From the NCBI GenBank assembly GCA_040753875.1, contig JBFMDV010000008.1, positions 1 through 39,288 of the forward strand: 39,288 bases of DNA, read 5' to 3'. A program made the position numbers and the translations under genes. Under the pieces are notes generated by a model. That model was given only the letters and a program-made list of their open reading frames with translations. It did no database searches and had not been told where the DNA came from. The stretch is from Candidatus Zixiibacteriota bacterium (GTDB taxonomy: Bacteria > Zixibacteria > MSB-5A5 > GN15 > FEB-12). Positions 8,791 to 17,933 of this stretch are shown piece by piece (within the stretch, counting starts at the first letter, position 1; the number at the start of each line of letters is the position of its first letter).

Positions 8791-9996
8791 TTACCCTTCG
8801 CACAGACAAGATACTATGCGGGCTACGTCCTTGTCACGCACATAAGGATGGGTCGGCAACGTGAACAGACAGGCCACCACACGTGCTGCTCCCGGGAACG
8901 GAGCTTCGGGGTTAACCAGGAGTGACCGCAGCTCTGGAATCGCCGCGATGGTAGACGGATACATGGTGGAGGACATGACGCCGGCATGTCGAAGCGACAT
9001 GACCATCCGGTCACGCGTGGTGCTGTCGGGCGCCAGGACCGGCAGGCGCAGGTACGCAGGGCAATCCGTTTCGGAATACCCGGCGATCTGGAATCGACCG
9101 GTTGCCAGTATCGGTTCTGCCAGTTTGCGGGCGTTATCCCTTCGAGTCTGAGTCAGAGAGCTGAGGCGATCAATGACGAGCGCGCCGAGCGATTGTTGAA
9201 GGCGTGAGAGTTTTGCTATTGGAAAGTCGGGATTGTATTCAGTCTCTCCGAGCCCCAGAAACGGCAGCAGATTGGGAAACCAATAGAACCGCGGATGAAG
9301 AAAGAGCTTGTACAAGAGAAGCTTGACAAGCAGCGCCAACCCCGTTATCACGCCGGGCGATGGGAACGCTTTGATCGCGCTGTCCAGGTATTCACCTAAC
9401 CGTTGATCGGAAGTGACGATCACGCCACCGGCATATGTGGAGAGGTTCTTCCCTCGATCAAGGCTGTAGAAGCCGCCATCTCCGAATGTTCCGGAAATTC
9501 GCCCGGCATGACTGGCGCCAAGCGACTGGGCGGCGTCATCGATCAGGAAAACATTCTTCGTCCTGCCAATGGACAATAACCGTTCCCAATTGCTCACGAT
9601 CCCGAACAGATTGCAGGCAGTGATCGCCAGGACATTCGAAAAGTCTATCGTCTCAAGTTCGTCGTATCGGTAGTCCATGGTGAGCGGGTCAATATCGACC
9701 AACCGTATTTTCAGTCCGGCCCGTGTCACTGAAGCCGCTACCGAGAAACAGGTGTAGGCAGGCATGACCACCTCGTTCCTCTGGTGACCGGCGATGTCGG
9801 CCATACCCTTCATCAGGAGATACTGCGCGGTCCGTCCGCTGTTGACCAGATGAATACTCAGGGCGCCCGTGAGCGAGACCAGTTTTTGCCCGAACAAGTC
9901 GGGCGAACCGGACGTTGCGCGACTCCAGAGCGCGTGCGCCAATTCATCAAGGGTGATCGGCGTGCCGGAAGGAGGGAGCAGATAGAAAGGTTTCAT
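8791..9996 (-). CDS. DegT/DnrJ/EryC1/StrS-family PLP aminotransferase
   Basis: The protein has 401 residues with the fold-type I sugar aminotransferase pattern. DDAAQSLG at 153-160 supplies the Asp that holds the PLP nitrogen, and Lys183 in RGKNLSTYAGG is the expected Schiff-base lysine. Family members transaminate nucleotide-linked keto-sugars. An unusual hydrophobic stretch (about 219-253, containing LALLVKLLLYKLFL) interrupts the usual middle region and may touch the membrane or an acceptor. No sugar dehydratase or epimerase is in the window, so the keto-sugar supply must come from elsewhere. It lies 10 bp after the FemAB-like gene in the operon. Confidence 0.85.
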   Translation of the reverse strand: MKPFYLLPPSGTPITLDELAHALWSRATSGSPDLFGQKLVSLTGALSIHLVNSGRTAQYLLMKGMADIAGHQRNEVVMPAYTCFSVAASVTRAGLKIRLVDIDPLTMDYRYDELETIDFSNVLAITACNLFGIVSNWERLLSIGRTKNVFLIDDAAQSLGASHAGRISGTFGDGGFYSLDRGKNLSTYAGGVIVTSDQRLGEYLDSAIKAFPSPGVITGLALLVKLLLYKLFLHPRFYWFPNLLPFLGLGETEYNPDFPIAKLSRLQQSLGALVIDRLSSLTQTRRDNARKLAEPILATGRFQIAGYSETDCPAYLRLPVLAPDSTTRDRMVMSLRHAGVMSSTMYPSTIAAIPELRSLLVNPEAPFPGAARVVACLFTLPTHPYVRDKDVARIVSCLCEG

Positions 9997-10006
9997 GTGG
10001 ACGCCA

Positions 10007-11038
10007 TCACGGGAAATTCCGGATCACCCGCGGTCCGAGCCAATTGGCAACCCTCAGCGGGAGTCTTTGCCACAACTTGATAAAGAGTCGGTATTTGGGA
10101 TTGCCGGGATTGATGGCGGGCAGGTCCGGCGCTTTATGGAGCGCGTACTGCCAGTGAAGTTGGGTGGGTGGTGCTCCCCATTGTTTCTTGAAATTAAACG
10201 TGGGGCCATCCCAACTCGAACGACCGAAGTCCAGATATTTCAGACCGTGCTCGCACCCGTACCTGATAACCGCCCAATAGAGCGCGTGATTGGGGCAGTA
10301 GCTGAGCGACCATCGGTACGATGATGCCGATGGCACATACACGCGATCTTTGAACGACAGGACCAGCCCCCCGGCGATAACTTCGTTGTCTCTCTTCACC
10401 AAAATAAGCTGGGCGCTGTTGGGAAACTGCCTGAGAATCGCGCGGAAGAAATGCTTTCCCCAAACCGGCGTGCCCAGATCCCGCATGTTGTACGCAAAGA
10501 CCCGATAGAATGAATCGAGCTTATCCACCCCTCCGAACTCGGTCGTCAGGCCCGACTTCTCCGATTTCCGGATTTGGTTTCGCAGCTTGGCGTCGAAGCG
10601 TTTCCATACGATTTCAGAATCGGACTCAAGAGGCATTAGGAATGTCACCTTATCGGTTCGGGTCGTGAGGTCCAGCGGTTGTTGTTCGACGGATCGGAAT
10701 TCAACAAATTCGACACCGTGCGCCGAGGCGAGTTGCCGCGCCTCAGCGAGCAATGCCTGTTCTGTACTTTCGTCATCGGCGCAGATACCGCCGTAATCAA
10801 TCCAGGGAAGACTCACTAAATACCTGGTCCGCCACCAGGTAGTAACCAGGAACAGCGGCAGGATTCCGGTGAGACGTTGGCCGTCGAGTGCCATTCGATA
10901 CAGCGGCGTGTGCCCCAGCCCTTCAGCCATGACATCGCGCCAGCCCGATCGGTGCGCAATTGTCGAGTGGGGAGAACGGGTAACGTACTCATCCCAGGCA
11001 TCGGCGTATGAGGAATCGTAGGGGGCTATTCGTGTCAT
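10007..11038 (-). CDS. FemAB-like protein, XrtA/PEP-CTERM-locus type
   Basis: The protein has 343 residues with tandem GNAT-fold character. The C-terminal half includes LRNQIRKSEKSGL, a basic helix typical of FemAB-like proteins, and the late motif YLDFGRSSWDGPTFNFKKQW, close to the FGRS(x)nGtxxFKxxW signature I associate with exosortase-A-linked FemAB proteins. FemABX enzymes transfer aminoacyl groups from tRNA to peptidoglycan precursors. Locus-associated members have no proven reaction, but acyl or aminoacyl transfer to a glycan intermediate is the usual guess. It lies between the O-antigen-ligase-like gene (41 bp) and the aminotransferase (10 bp). Confidence 0.85.
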   Translation of the reverse strand: MTRIAPYDSSYADAWDEYVTRSPHSTIAHRSGWRDVMAEGLGHTPLYRMALDGQRLTGILPLFLVTTWWRTRYLVSLPWIDYGGICADDESTEQALLAEARQLASAHGVEFVEFRSVEQQPLDLTTRTDKVTFLMPLESDSEIVWKRFDAKLRNQIRKSEKSGLTTEFGGVDKLDSFYRVFAYNMRDLGTPVWGKHFFRAILRQFPNSAQLILVKRDNEVIAGGLVLSFKDRVYVPSASSYRWSLSYCPNHALYWAVIRYGCEHGLKYLDFGRSSWDGPTFNFKKQWGAPPTQLHWQYALHKAPDLPAINPGNPKYRLFIKLWQRLPLRVANWLGPRVIRNFP

Positions 11039-11079
11039 GGGAGATAATCAGAACTGCCGAGTGAGATTCACGGCCATGC

Positions 11080-12543
11080 TCAACCGACCTTCTCCAGCGC
11101 GGGCTGTGCAGGTGTTGACGGTTCGAGCAGAGTCCTCTGGCTGGAAACATGAAGTAAAATCATAATAAACGTGTACAGGATCCACAGATGTGGGTAATAG
11201 ATGGTCGACAGGAATGTCGCTCCCGCAAAATACGCGATCAGGCCGCCGATGAGAGAATTGGCCATGAAGCCCACTCGTTCGCTGTCGGCGGTATCCGGCA
11301 GTTTTCGCTTTATTCGTCGGAGTTGCTTCACCGCATACACGACCATGAACGCATAGAACAGGAAGCCGACTGTCCCGACCTCCGCCAGAACCTGCGGCAA
11401 TGTCCCGTGGAACGCACGACCCCAGTAGCGATCCGGATTCGACACGCCCCGGATATATCGCGGAAAATGTATGCCGCCGTTGCCGGGTCCGACACCGATG
11501 ACCGGATAATCAAGATACATACGTCCGGCCGCCTGCCAGGAGAGAAGCCGTTCCTCGGCCGTGCCTTCTTCGGTCTGAGTCATGGAGGCCATCTCGTGCC
11601 AGTAGTATCCCGGTGCCACTGCCGCGAATCCCAGCACGACTACGAACGCCATGGCGAGACTCCGTGCCTTGTTCGGCGAGTTCAGAAGGCAATACAGCAG
11701 CGCTGCCATGAGGGCCACCATGCCGCCGCGCGACATGCTGCTCACCACGCCCCACAGAAAAACCAGAAGGATAAACACGCTGATCAGTTTGAGCTTGATA
11801 CTTCGAAAATACTGGAACATGAAAAAAGCGAAGGGAACCCAGACCACCAGCGCCAGGGCAAAATCGTTCTCGTCCGCGATATAGCCGCTGCCCACCCGTC
11901 CGCTGGCCGCCTCCCCACGCACCACCACGTGAAGGACCTCGCGATTGATCGTCCCCTGGACTGCGAAATACAGGTTGATGAGCAGTACCAACCAGACCAG
12001 TTTGTTCAGGCGGTCAAGTGAGTCCACCACGTTGGTGGCGATCAGGAACATGATGAAGGTGATGAGCATGGCTTCGAGCGTGTCATAGGCCATCCTGTTG
12101 TTGGCCGCCATGGCGACGCCAAGCGCCATCACGCCGAGGAAACCGAGGTACCCCCAATTGAAGATCGACCACTTGATACTGGTCTTGCTTCGGATAATAT
12201 AAATGACCCAGGAGATAAGGGTCAGGATCTCCAGCACCATGGCCAGGCGAAGCGGCTGGAGCGCCGGAATGAAATCGTACGGGCGAAGCAGGTTGTACAA
12301 GTAGAAGAGATAGATGCCGACCCACGGATTTTTGAGCACCCATATACCAATCACGATGGCGGGAAACACGAACAGCATAACCGGTTGAAACTTTCCCGGC
12401 AGCAGCAAAAAAGTCACGGCGGCGGCGACCGAAAGGAGAATCAGCGCCGCATACCCGATCACCTTTCCCGTGATAATCGGAGCGGCTGACTCGATCCCGT
12501 GTGGTCGACCGGCTAAGACTGCAGATTTGTCTTCTGTTTCCAT
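11080..12543 (-). CDS. O-antigen ligase/Wzy-like polytopic membrane protein
   Basis: The protein has 487 residues with about 11-12 hydrophobic segments. The RGGMVAL segment, a large periplasmic-type loop with VGPGNGGIHFPRY, and then FHGTLPQVLAEVGTVG match the Wzy_C/O-antigen-ligase family. The latter segment contains the His of the ligase-type H(x)nE pattern. The layout and length recall the putative O-glycosylation ligase of exosortase-A loci. It could polymerise the repeat unit or transfer the glycan to an acceptor, and sequence does not decide which. ATG at 12541-12543 follows an AGG at about 6 bases. It lies 48 bp after the pyruvyl-transferase gene. Confidence 0.85.
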   Translation of the reverse strand: METEDKSAVLAGRPHGIESAAPIITGKVIGYAALILLSVAAAVTFLLLPGKFQPVMLFVFPAIVIGIWVLKNPWVGIYLFYLYNLLRPYDFIPALQPLRLAMVLEILTLISWVIYIIRSKTSIKWSIFNWGYLGFLGVMALGVAMAANNRMAYDTLEAMLITFIMFLIATNVVDSLDRLNKLVWLVLLINLYFAVQGTINREVLHVVVRGEAASGRVGSGYIADENDFALALVVWVPFAFFMFQYFRSIKLKLISVFILLVFLWGVVSSMSRGGMVALMAALLYCLLNSPNKARSLAMAFVVVLGFAAVAPGYYWHEMASMTQTEEGTAEERLLSWQAAGRMYLDYPVIGVGPGNGGIHFPRYIRGVSNPDRYWGRAFHGTLPQVLAEVGTVGFLFYAFMVVYAVKQLRRIKRKLPDTADSERVGFMANSLIGGLIAYFAGATFLSTIYYPHLWILYTFIMILLHVSSQRTLLEPSTPAQPALEKVG

Positions 12544-12591
12544 AGTGACCTGTGATGGTCGCCGTCATGTGGCGATTCTGAGGGAAACATC

Positions 12592-13791
12592 TTACCGGCG
12601 ATGCCGCACGTCAAGTTTTTCTGCCAGCAGCGCAAAATTGGCAAGCGCCCGTTGGCGAAGGTCCCGATGGGCGCGAGCAAGCTCTGCGGCCACCTGCTGC
12701 CGGTCATTCCAGAGTCTGCCGAAACCCTCGATCAGCGTCTCCGGCGTCAGATCGTCGATCCCGATCTGCCAATCCGGCCGTCCCAATTCCTTGTAGACGC
12801 GTTCCACTTTGGGCATATAGGAGATCCCGAATACCGGCGTGTGGTTGTTCATCGCCAGAATAACACCATGCAATCTGACTCCCAAGATAGCATGGCAATG
12901 GGCCATAAGTCCCATTGTCTCCCAGGGGGTGTACTGTCCCTCGATCAGGGATATCCGGTCGCGGCCCGACAGCTCGCTTGCTATTTCCCGGGCACCGGGC
13001 CGGTCGTCGAAGCCGCCACCTGTCTGCATAGGTATGAACCATAGATCCGCACCCAGCGTGCCCAGGGCGTATTCGCAGAACCGCACCATGCTCTCTTTCA
13101 TCACCGGTCTCTTAACATAGTCACCCTGAAGGCAGATGCCGATCCGCGGTCGTTCCGAGAGATGCAGTTTCTCTGCGGCAAGTATCTGATCGATTCGGTC
13201 TTTCGGCGCCGGTTCGAGAAGGAATACGAAATCGCCGGTCGTGTGAACCGGTGGTCCGTCGACACCAATTTCGTTCAGAAGCCGGGCGGACTCTTCGTCC
13301 CTGACCGTGATCAGATCGACCGATGATAAGGTCTTGCGAAGGAGCTCACGGGACTCGGCGAGGTGCAAAGGTCCAACGCCGACGCCGAAGACTACTACCT
13401 GCTTGCCGAGCCGTTTGGCCCAGTCGATCTTAAGGAGGGTCTTACGGAACCAGACGTTGGAATCGGCATGGTCAAAAAAAAGTCCGCCGCCGCCGACTAT
13501 GAGCGTGTCCATATTGCGGAAGGTTTTCAGAGCCTTACGGTATCCGGCGCGGTCACCGCGCACGAAGCGGTAGAAAAAATCAAACCAGGTGGTGGGCAGG
13601 ACACTGGGAATCGCCGTGGCAGCGTGAATCCGGGCGGTCGTTTTCACATCTCCGGAAAATACCGCCAGATCGAGGTGCGGACGTTCTTGCTGGAGCTTGC
13701 GAAGCTCTCCCAGCATGCAGTGCAGAATGGCTTCATCACCGGTGTTGGCGAAGCCAAAGTAGCCGAGGATCGCGACCAACTGGCGTTTCAC
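12592..13791 (-). CDS. csaB: Polysaccharide pyruvyl transferase, CsaB type
   Basis: The protein has 399 residues. The N-terminal GYFGFANTGDEAIL (10-23), a glycine-rich VGGGGLFFD (98-106) and the C-terminal GVRLHGVILA are the characteristic segments of the pyruvyl transferase (CsaB) family, which has a GT-B-like fold. The family transfers pyruvate from phosphoenolpyruvate to a sugar in a cell-wall or capsular polymer, giving a negatively charged ketal; in Gram-positives this anchors S-layer proteins. The start is GTG at 13789-13791, overlapping the flippase stop by 4 bases (GTGA), so translation is probably coupled. The gene symbol is by family resemblance. Confidence 0.85.
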   Translation of the reverse strand: MKRQLVAILGYFGFANTGDEAILHCMLGELRKLQQERPHLDLAVFSGDVKTTARIHAATAIPSVLPTTWFDFFYRFVRGDRAGYRKALKTFRNMDTLIVGGGGLFFDHADSNVWFRKTLLKIDWAKRLGKQVVVFGVGVGPLHLAESRELLRKTLSSVDLITVRDEESARLLNEIGVDGPPVHTTGDFVFLLEPAPKDRIDQILAAEKLHLSERPRIGICLQGDYVKRPVMKESMVRFCEYALGTLGADLWFIPMQTGGGFDDRPGAREIASELSGRDRISLIEGQYTPWETMGLMAHCHAILGVRLHGVILAMNNHTPVFGISYMPKVERVYKELGRPDWQIGIDDLTPETLIEGFGRLWNDRQQVAAELARAHRDLRQRALANFALLAEKLDVRHRR

Positions 13792-15308
13792 GGCAGGCCA
13801 CCGTCGTCACCGCGTGTTGCACTTGTCCACACGACACCTATGCCGCCTTTGACCTTCTCGGTGACACGATTACGCAGCGATTTGAGTTTCTGAATCTCTT
13901 CGTGTGAATAGAACCGACACAAATACAGGAAGAACGGAAACGTGAGAGCGATGAGAAACTTGATTCCCAGCGAGAGCCAGACACCGGGAGGGCGAACAAA
14001 CCAGGCAATAGCGTACAAGGCTACGGCCACGAGGGTCATGGTGACCAGACGCCCGGTCTGGTACGGGATGTGATACAGCCTCTGGCCCGCGACGAACACC
14101 GTGATGAAAAGAAAGAAAAACGAAAGCAACGTAGCCAGAGCGGCGCCCCAAATACCGAGCCATGGGATGAGAATGAAATTGGCGGCCAGGTTCACCGCCG
14201 CCGCCATCAGCCCGAACGAAGCCAGATACTTGGTGCGTTTTTGCAGCAGGATGCCAAACTGTGCGTAGGAATAGGCGCCATAGAACATGTATGATACTAA
14301 GATGGGCGGAACGTACTGAAACGCGCTCTGGAACTCGACATCGGCGACTATCGCTATCACATCCTTGATCATGACAGACACGCCCAGCGAGAGAAACAAC
14401 TGGATGAACCAGAAATAGGTGAACACCAGCGCGTAGATGCTCCTGGCGTCCGGTTCTTTCACCAACTCGAATCGCTTGGGGCCCCAGATCTGGAGGAACG
14501 GCGCCAGCACCAGAAAGTTTGGCATCATGCCGAATTTGTACGCCAGCGAGTAGATCCCCACGTCCGACAGCGAAGCCAATCGCTGGAGAAAGAAACGATC
14601 GCCAAAATTGAGCACGTACATCCCAACCCAGCTCCCCACCAGCGGCACGCTGTACGTGAGAAGAGCGCGGGCGATCTCGCGTGAATACGTGAGCCGGATT
14701 CCGCGGAGTGTGGAGATCAGTAGATAGATACCTATCGCCGTGGCCGAAATAAGACTGCTGACGAGAATCCCCCATACGCCCATCTTCAGATAAACGATGA
14801 ACAGGACATTAAGCGACAGATTCAGAATGAGTCGGATGAGGGAGATGGCCACATACGAGACCGACTTCTGCTTGATCCGAAGCAGTGTCATCGGGATCTC
14901 GTTGGCCAGCCCGATGAGCAACGTGAGAAACACCAGGTTGAACAGGCGGCCATTGTCCGGTGTCTTGAACACGAGACTGGATATACCGTCCGAAAGGAAG
15001 AAAAGCGGTATGTAGGCGATCCCGGCGACGCACCAGATCGTGATCAGCGCCACCGACACCACCTGATTGCGCTTTTCCTCCTCCTGGTATTCGTAGTAGT
15101 AGCGCACCACCGACTGCGAGATCCCCATCGCCAGCAGCGTGCCGACGATATAGGAGGTCAGCTCCAAGAGTTCGAGCGTGCCGTACTGCGCGGTCGAAAG
15201 GTAGTGCGTGTAAATGGGGATCATGACGAAGGCGATGGATTTGGACAGCAGGTCCCCGACGCCATAGATGGCGGAGTGTTTGGCGAGATTCTTGACGACG
15301 TGGAACAT
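13788..15308 (-). CDS. Polysaccharide flippase (Wzx/MATE-like)
   Basis: The protein has 506 residues and about 12-14 hydrophobic segments across its whole length. It begins with KNLAKHSAIYGVGDLLSKS, the usual amphipathic entry of RfbX/Wzx-type exporters, and carries a short charged C-terminal tail. The family moves undecaprenyl-linked oligosaccharide across the inner membrane. I chose ATG at 15306-15308; extending the frame would add a charged stretch that overlaps the glycosyltransferase. It starts 11 bp after the glycosyltransferase stop. With the O-antigen-ligase-like protein it gives a Wzx/Wzy-dependent export route, although no Wzz or Wza homologue is in the window. Confidence 0.9.
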   Translation of the reverse strand: MFHVVKNLAKHSAIYGVGDLLSKSIAFVMIPIYTHYLSTAQYGTLELLELTSYIVGTLLAMGISQSVVRYYYEYQEEEKRNQVVSVALITIWCVAGIAYIPLFFLSDGISSLVFKTPDNGRLFNLVFLTLLIGLANEIPMTLLRIKQKSVSYVAISLIRLILNLSLNVLFIVYLKMGVWGILVSSLISATAIGIYLLISTLRGIRLTYSREIARALLTYSVPLVGSWVGMYVLNFGDRFFLQRLASLSDVGIYSLAYKFGMMPNFLVLAPFLQIWGPKRFELVKEPDARSIYALVFTYFWFIQLFLSLGVSVMIKDVIAIVADVEFQSAFQYVPPILVSYMFYGAYSYAQFGILLQKRTKYLASFGLMAAAVNLAANFILIPWLGIWGAALATLLSFFFLFITVFVAGQRLYHIPYQTGRLVTMTLVAVALYAIAWFVRPPGVWLSLGIKFLIALTFPFFLYLCRFYSHEEIQKLKSLRNRVTEKVKGGIGVVWTSATRGDDGGLP

Positions 15309-15319
15309 GGGCAGGTGAC

Positions 15320-16594
15320 TCAATGCCGTGCGGATGACGGATCCGCCGCCGGGGCGAGTTTTCCGGCGCGATATTCGGCGACGCGGCGTGACATCACCTC
15401 TTCTACCATATGCGCGCCGGCATCCCAACTGTACTGGCGTTCAACTTTGCGCCGACCGTTGGCCGCCAGTCGCTCCCGTAGCTCTCTGTCACGCACCAGA
15501 TGCACCACCTGCCGGGCAAACTCAGCCGCGTCATCAGCCACCATGACATCTTCGCCCGGGCTCACCTGGATTCCCTCGCAGGCCATACTGGTGGCCACCA
15601 CCGGTTTCTGCATGGCCCAAGCCTCGAGAATCTTGTTCTTAATTCCGGCGCCCGAGCGGATCGGGCAGACGTAGATCATCGCTCTGTCGAAATACTCGCG
15701 AATGTCGTCCACGCCACCCGTGACGGTGATCCCCAACTCGGCGCTGTGCAGCGCTGCAACTTCTTTCGACGGATACCGCCCGACGATCAGAAGTGAAATG
15801 TCCGGGATCTCTTTGCGAATGAGCGGATAAACTGATCTGGTGAAATACAGTGCCGCCGATACGTTCGGTCCGTAGCTCATCACGCCGGTAAAGATCAGCA
15901 CCGGCCGTTCCGTGTTGCGCGATGCGCCCGGCCGGTAGAACTCACTGTCGACACCATTTGGTACGACCGTGACGCTTGTCTGCGGACAGAGGGGCCGCAG
16001 CGCCTCGGCATCCTGGTACGACACCATGATAATGTCGCGGGATTTGGCCAGTTCCCTTGTGACCATGCGACGCATCATCATCCACTCTTTGACCACTCGC
16101 GCTTTTTCAACCAGCCTTTTGGTCTCGCGGATACGTCTGGCCGTGGCCACCACCGGGTTATCGACGATATCGAACACCACCGGTATTTTGGTCACCGGGT
16201 CCATATACCGTTTCATCCCCCAGCCGAACATGTAGACCACATCGATTGTGCTTTCATCGATACGGCGAAGGATCGCCCGCTGGACATCGTCCCAGTAACC
16301 GTCGCAGTTGAAATAATCAAAGTAGTCGATGGGGGCACGCCAGATCTCCATGAACCGATCCATCGTTGAGCGCGAACGCTGCTGCATCGGACGGGAATCG
16401 GTCGCAAATAATTCCACCGAGGCAAATCGGCTGGACAGATGTTCTATCGCCGGGGCGATCATTTCCTGGCGGGCATGGCCGAGCCAGTGAATGGTATGGC
16501 GCTGCCGAACCGCCATAAACAGATTGTACATCCGGAGCTCCGCGCCGCTGAGGACCGGATAGAGTACCCGTGGTGTGACCAGCAGTATATTCAT
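15320..16594 (-). CDS. Glycosyltransferase, GT4-like (GT-B fold)
   Basis: The protein has 424 residues. The N-terminal MNILLVTPRVLYPVLSGAE is the acceptor-side Rossmann start with the Gly-rich loop. The C-terminal half holds VVPNGVD, then LIFTGVMSY, then RSGAGIKNKILEAWAMQKPV (about 310-330), which is the donor-binding EX7E-like region of GT4. Family members use nucleotide-activated sugars at the cytoplasmic face. The architecture resembles sugar transferases of PEP-CTERM/EpsH loci. I chose ATG at 16592-16594, because codons upstream of it give no family-like sequence. It lies 47 bp after the first deacetylase. Confidence 0.85.
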   Translation of the reverse strand: MNILLVTPRVLYPVLSGAELRMYNLFMAVRQRHTIHWLGHARQEMIAPAIEHLSSRFASVELFATDSRPMQQRSRSTMDRFMEIWRAPIDYFDYFNCDGYWDDVQRAILRRIDESTIDVVYMFGWGMKRYMDPVTKIPVVFDIVDNPVVATARRIRETKRLVEKARVVKEWMMMRRMVTRELAKSRDIIMVSYQDAEALRPLCPQTSVTVVPNGVDSEFYRPGASRNTERPVLIFTGVMSYGPNVSAALYFTRSVYPLIRKEIPDISLLIVGRYPSKEVAALHSAELGITVTGGVDDIREYFDRAMIYVCPIRSGAGIKNKILEAWAMQKPVVATSMACEGIQVSPGEDVMVADDAAEFARQVVHLVRDRELRERLAANGRRKVERQYSWDAGAHMVEEVMSRRVAEYRAGKLAPAADPSSARH

Positions 16595-16641
16595 GATACG
16601 CGACTCGTGAGGAGTGGCAGGATTTCCATACTGATGACCGG

Positions 16642-17676
16642 CTATTCCGCCAGATCCAGAAAGAGCTCGCGGCGGATAAGCGGTTTGGTGGTCACCGCGG
16701 GAAGCGTGTTGCGGTTCAGCAGATATGGCTCGGAATCGGCGCGCACGTTGCCCCACCAACTGGTGCAGGCGTAACTATACCCCAACCGCTTGAGCAAAGG
16801 CGAAAACCGCGCATACCCCGCCACGTCGTAGCCATACGGGTACGCAAACCCGGTCACCGGCTTGCCGACCTGACGTTCGATCTCTGCCTTTCCCTCGATC
16901 AGTTCCGCCTCCGCCGCTTCGTGACTGATGAAACTCATGTTTGGATGTGACCGGGTGTGCGCCGCAAACTCGAAGCCGTCGTTCGACATCTCGCGTATTT
17001 GGTCCCAGGTCAGCGGAGACTTGTCCGGTTTCGGCGAGCCGGCATCGGCATTCAGCGCCCTGCCGATATCGGATAACAGTTGCTGCTTGCGGCCATCTTC
17101 GAGCACCATCAGGGCTCCGGATACCCGGTCCTGCACCCGGCTCCGCGAGAGGTTGTCGTTCCCCAGCTTTTCCGGCAGGCGTAGATTATCAGATCCCAAC
17201 AACTGTCCGAGTTGCTTTGGTTCCACCCTGGTTAGATCGGCTGCACGGACCAGATCGGCCAGATCCTCCCACCACAGTGTCATGCGACCGTTGATCCAGT
17301 CGGTCAGCAAAAAGACGGTGGCCCCCACACCATACTTTCTGAGTATTGGGAAGGCGAGTGAATGAACCGACTTGTAGCCGTCATCGAAGGTTATCGCGAC
17401 GGTGTTCTGAGCAAGCCCCCCCTTCTCCCGCATTTCTTCGACTGCCTGCTGGACGGTCATGGTACGGATGGTCTCGGCCAGCACGCGTATATGGGCCTCG
17501 AAATGGGCACTGCTCAACTCGCCGCTCAGGGGCAATGCCGGCTTGCCCGGTCCCGGTGCCGGAGACAAGTCGTGATACATCAAGATGAGCAGCCGTTTGT
17601 TCAGGCTGGTCACCACGTGATAACGCAAGCGGTAATACCCGATGCCGGACAGTATGGTCTTAAGGAATGTTCTCAC
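16642..17676 (-). CDS. Polysaccharide deacetylase (NodB/CE4 family), first gene of the operon
   Basis: The protein has 344 residues. The CE4 motifs are TFDDGY (about 96-101), the zinc motif AHTRSH and AYPYGYD. The N-terminal region (MRTFLKTILSGIGYYRLRY) parallels that of the deacetylase at 7696-8769, so the two are paralogues, though diverged in the middle insert. The start is GTG at 17674-17676 with GGAG about 9 bases upstream. The family deacetylates N-acetyl-hexosamine polymers. The promoter for the whole minus-strand operon should lie in 17677-17933. Confidence 0.9.
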   Translation of the reverse strand: MRTFLKTILSGIGYYRLRYHVVTSLNKRLLILMYHDLSPAPGPGKPALPLSGELSSAHFEAHIRVLAETIRTMTVQQAVEEMREKGGLAQNTVAITFDDGYKSVHSLAFPILRKYGVGATVFLLTDWINGRMTLWWEDLADLVRAADLTRVEPKQLGQLLGSDNLRLPEKLGNDNLSRSRVQDRVSGALMVLEDGRKQQLLSDIGRALNADAGSPKPDKSPLTWDQIREMSNDGFEFAAHTRSHPNMSFISHEAAEAELIEGKAEIERQVGKPVTGFAYPYGYDVAGYARFSPLLKRLGYSYACTSWWGNVRADSEPYLLNRNTLPAVTTKPLIRRELFLDLAE

Positions 17677-17933
17677 GCCATTCGCTCCGATATACCTCTA
17701 TTCATCGGCAGAACGTTCATCTCTACCAGATGTCTTCGGCCGCCCCGCTTTCCTCCCTGCACCACTACTATCTAATTACCGCCGAGGAACTTGTCAATGC
17801 CCTTCCGCATAAACAGTCTGTCGGGACATTCGTTCCGATTGCCCCAATTTGTTCCGCAGCGAGTTCTGGTTGACTTGGACCGGGCGTTTGGCTAATTGCG
17901 GGCGCAGGCGCTAATGCCAAATGATTCACGACT

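Noticed and set aside
13870-14775. Leftward 301-codon frame inside the flippase
   Set aside because: The flippase frame shows regular TM helices, and this alternative has none.
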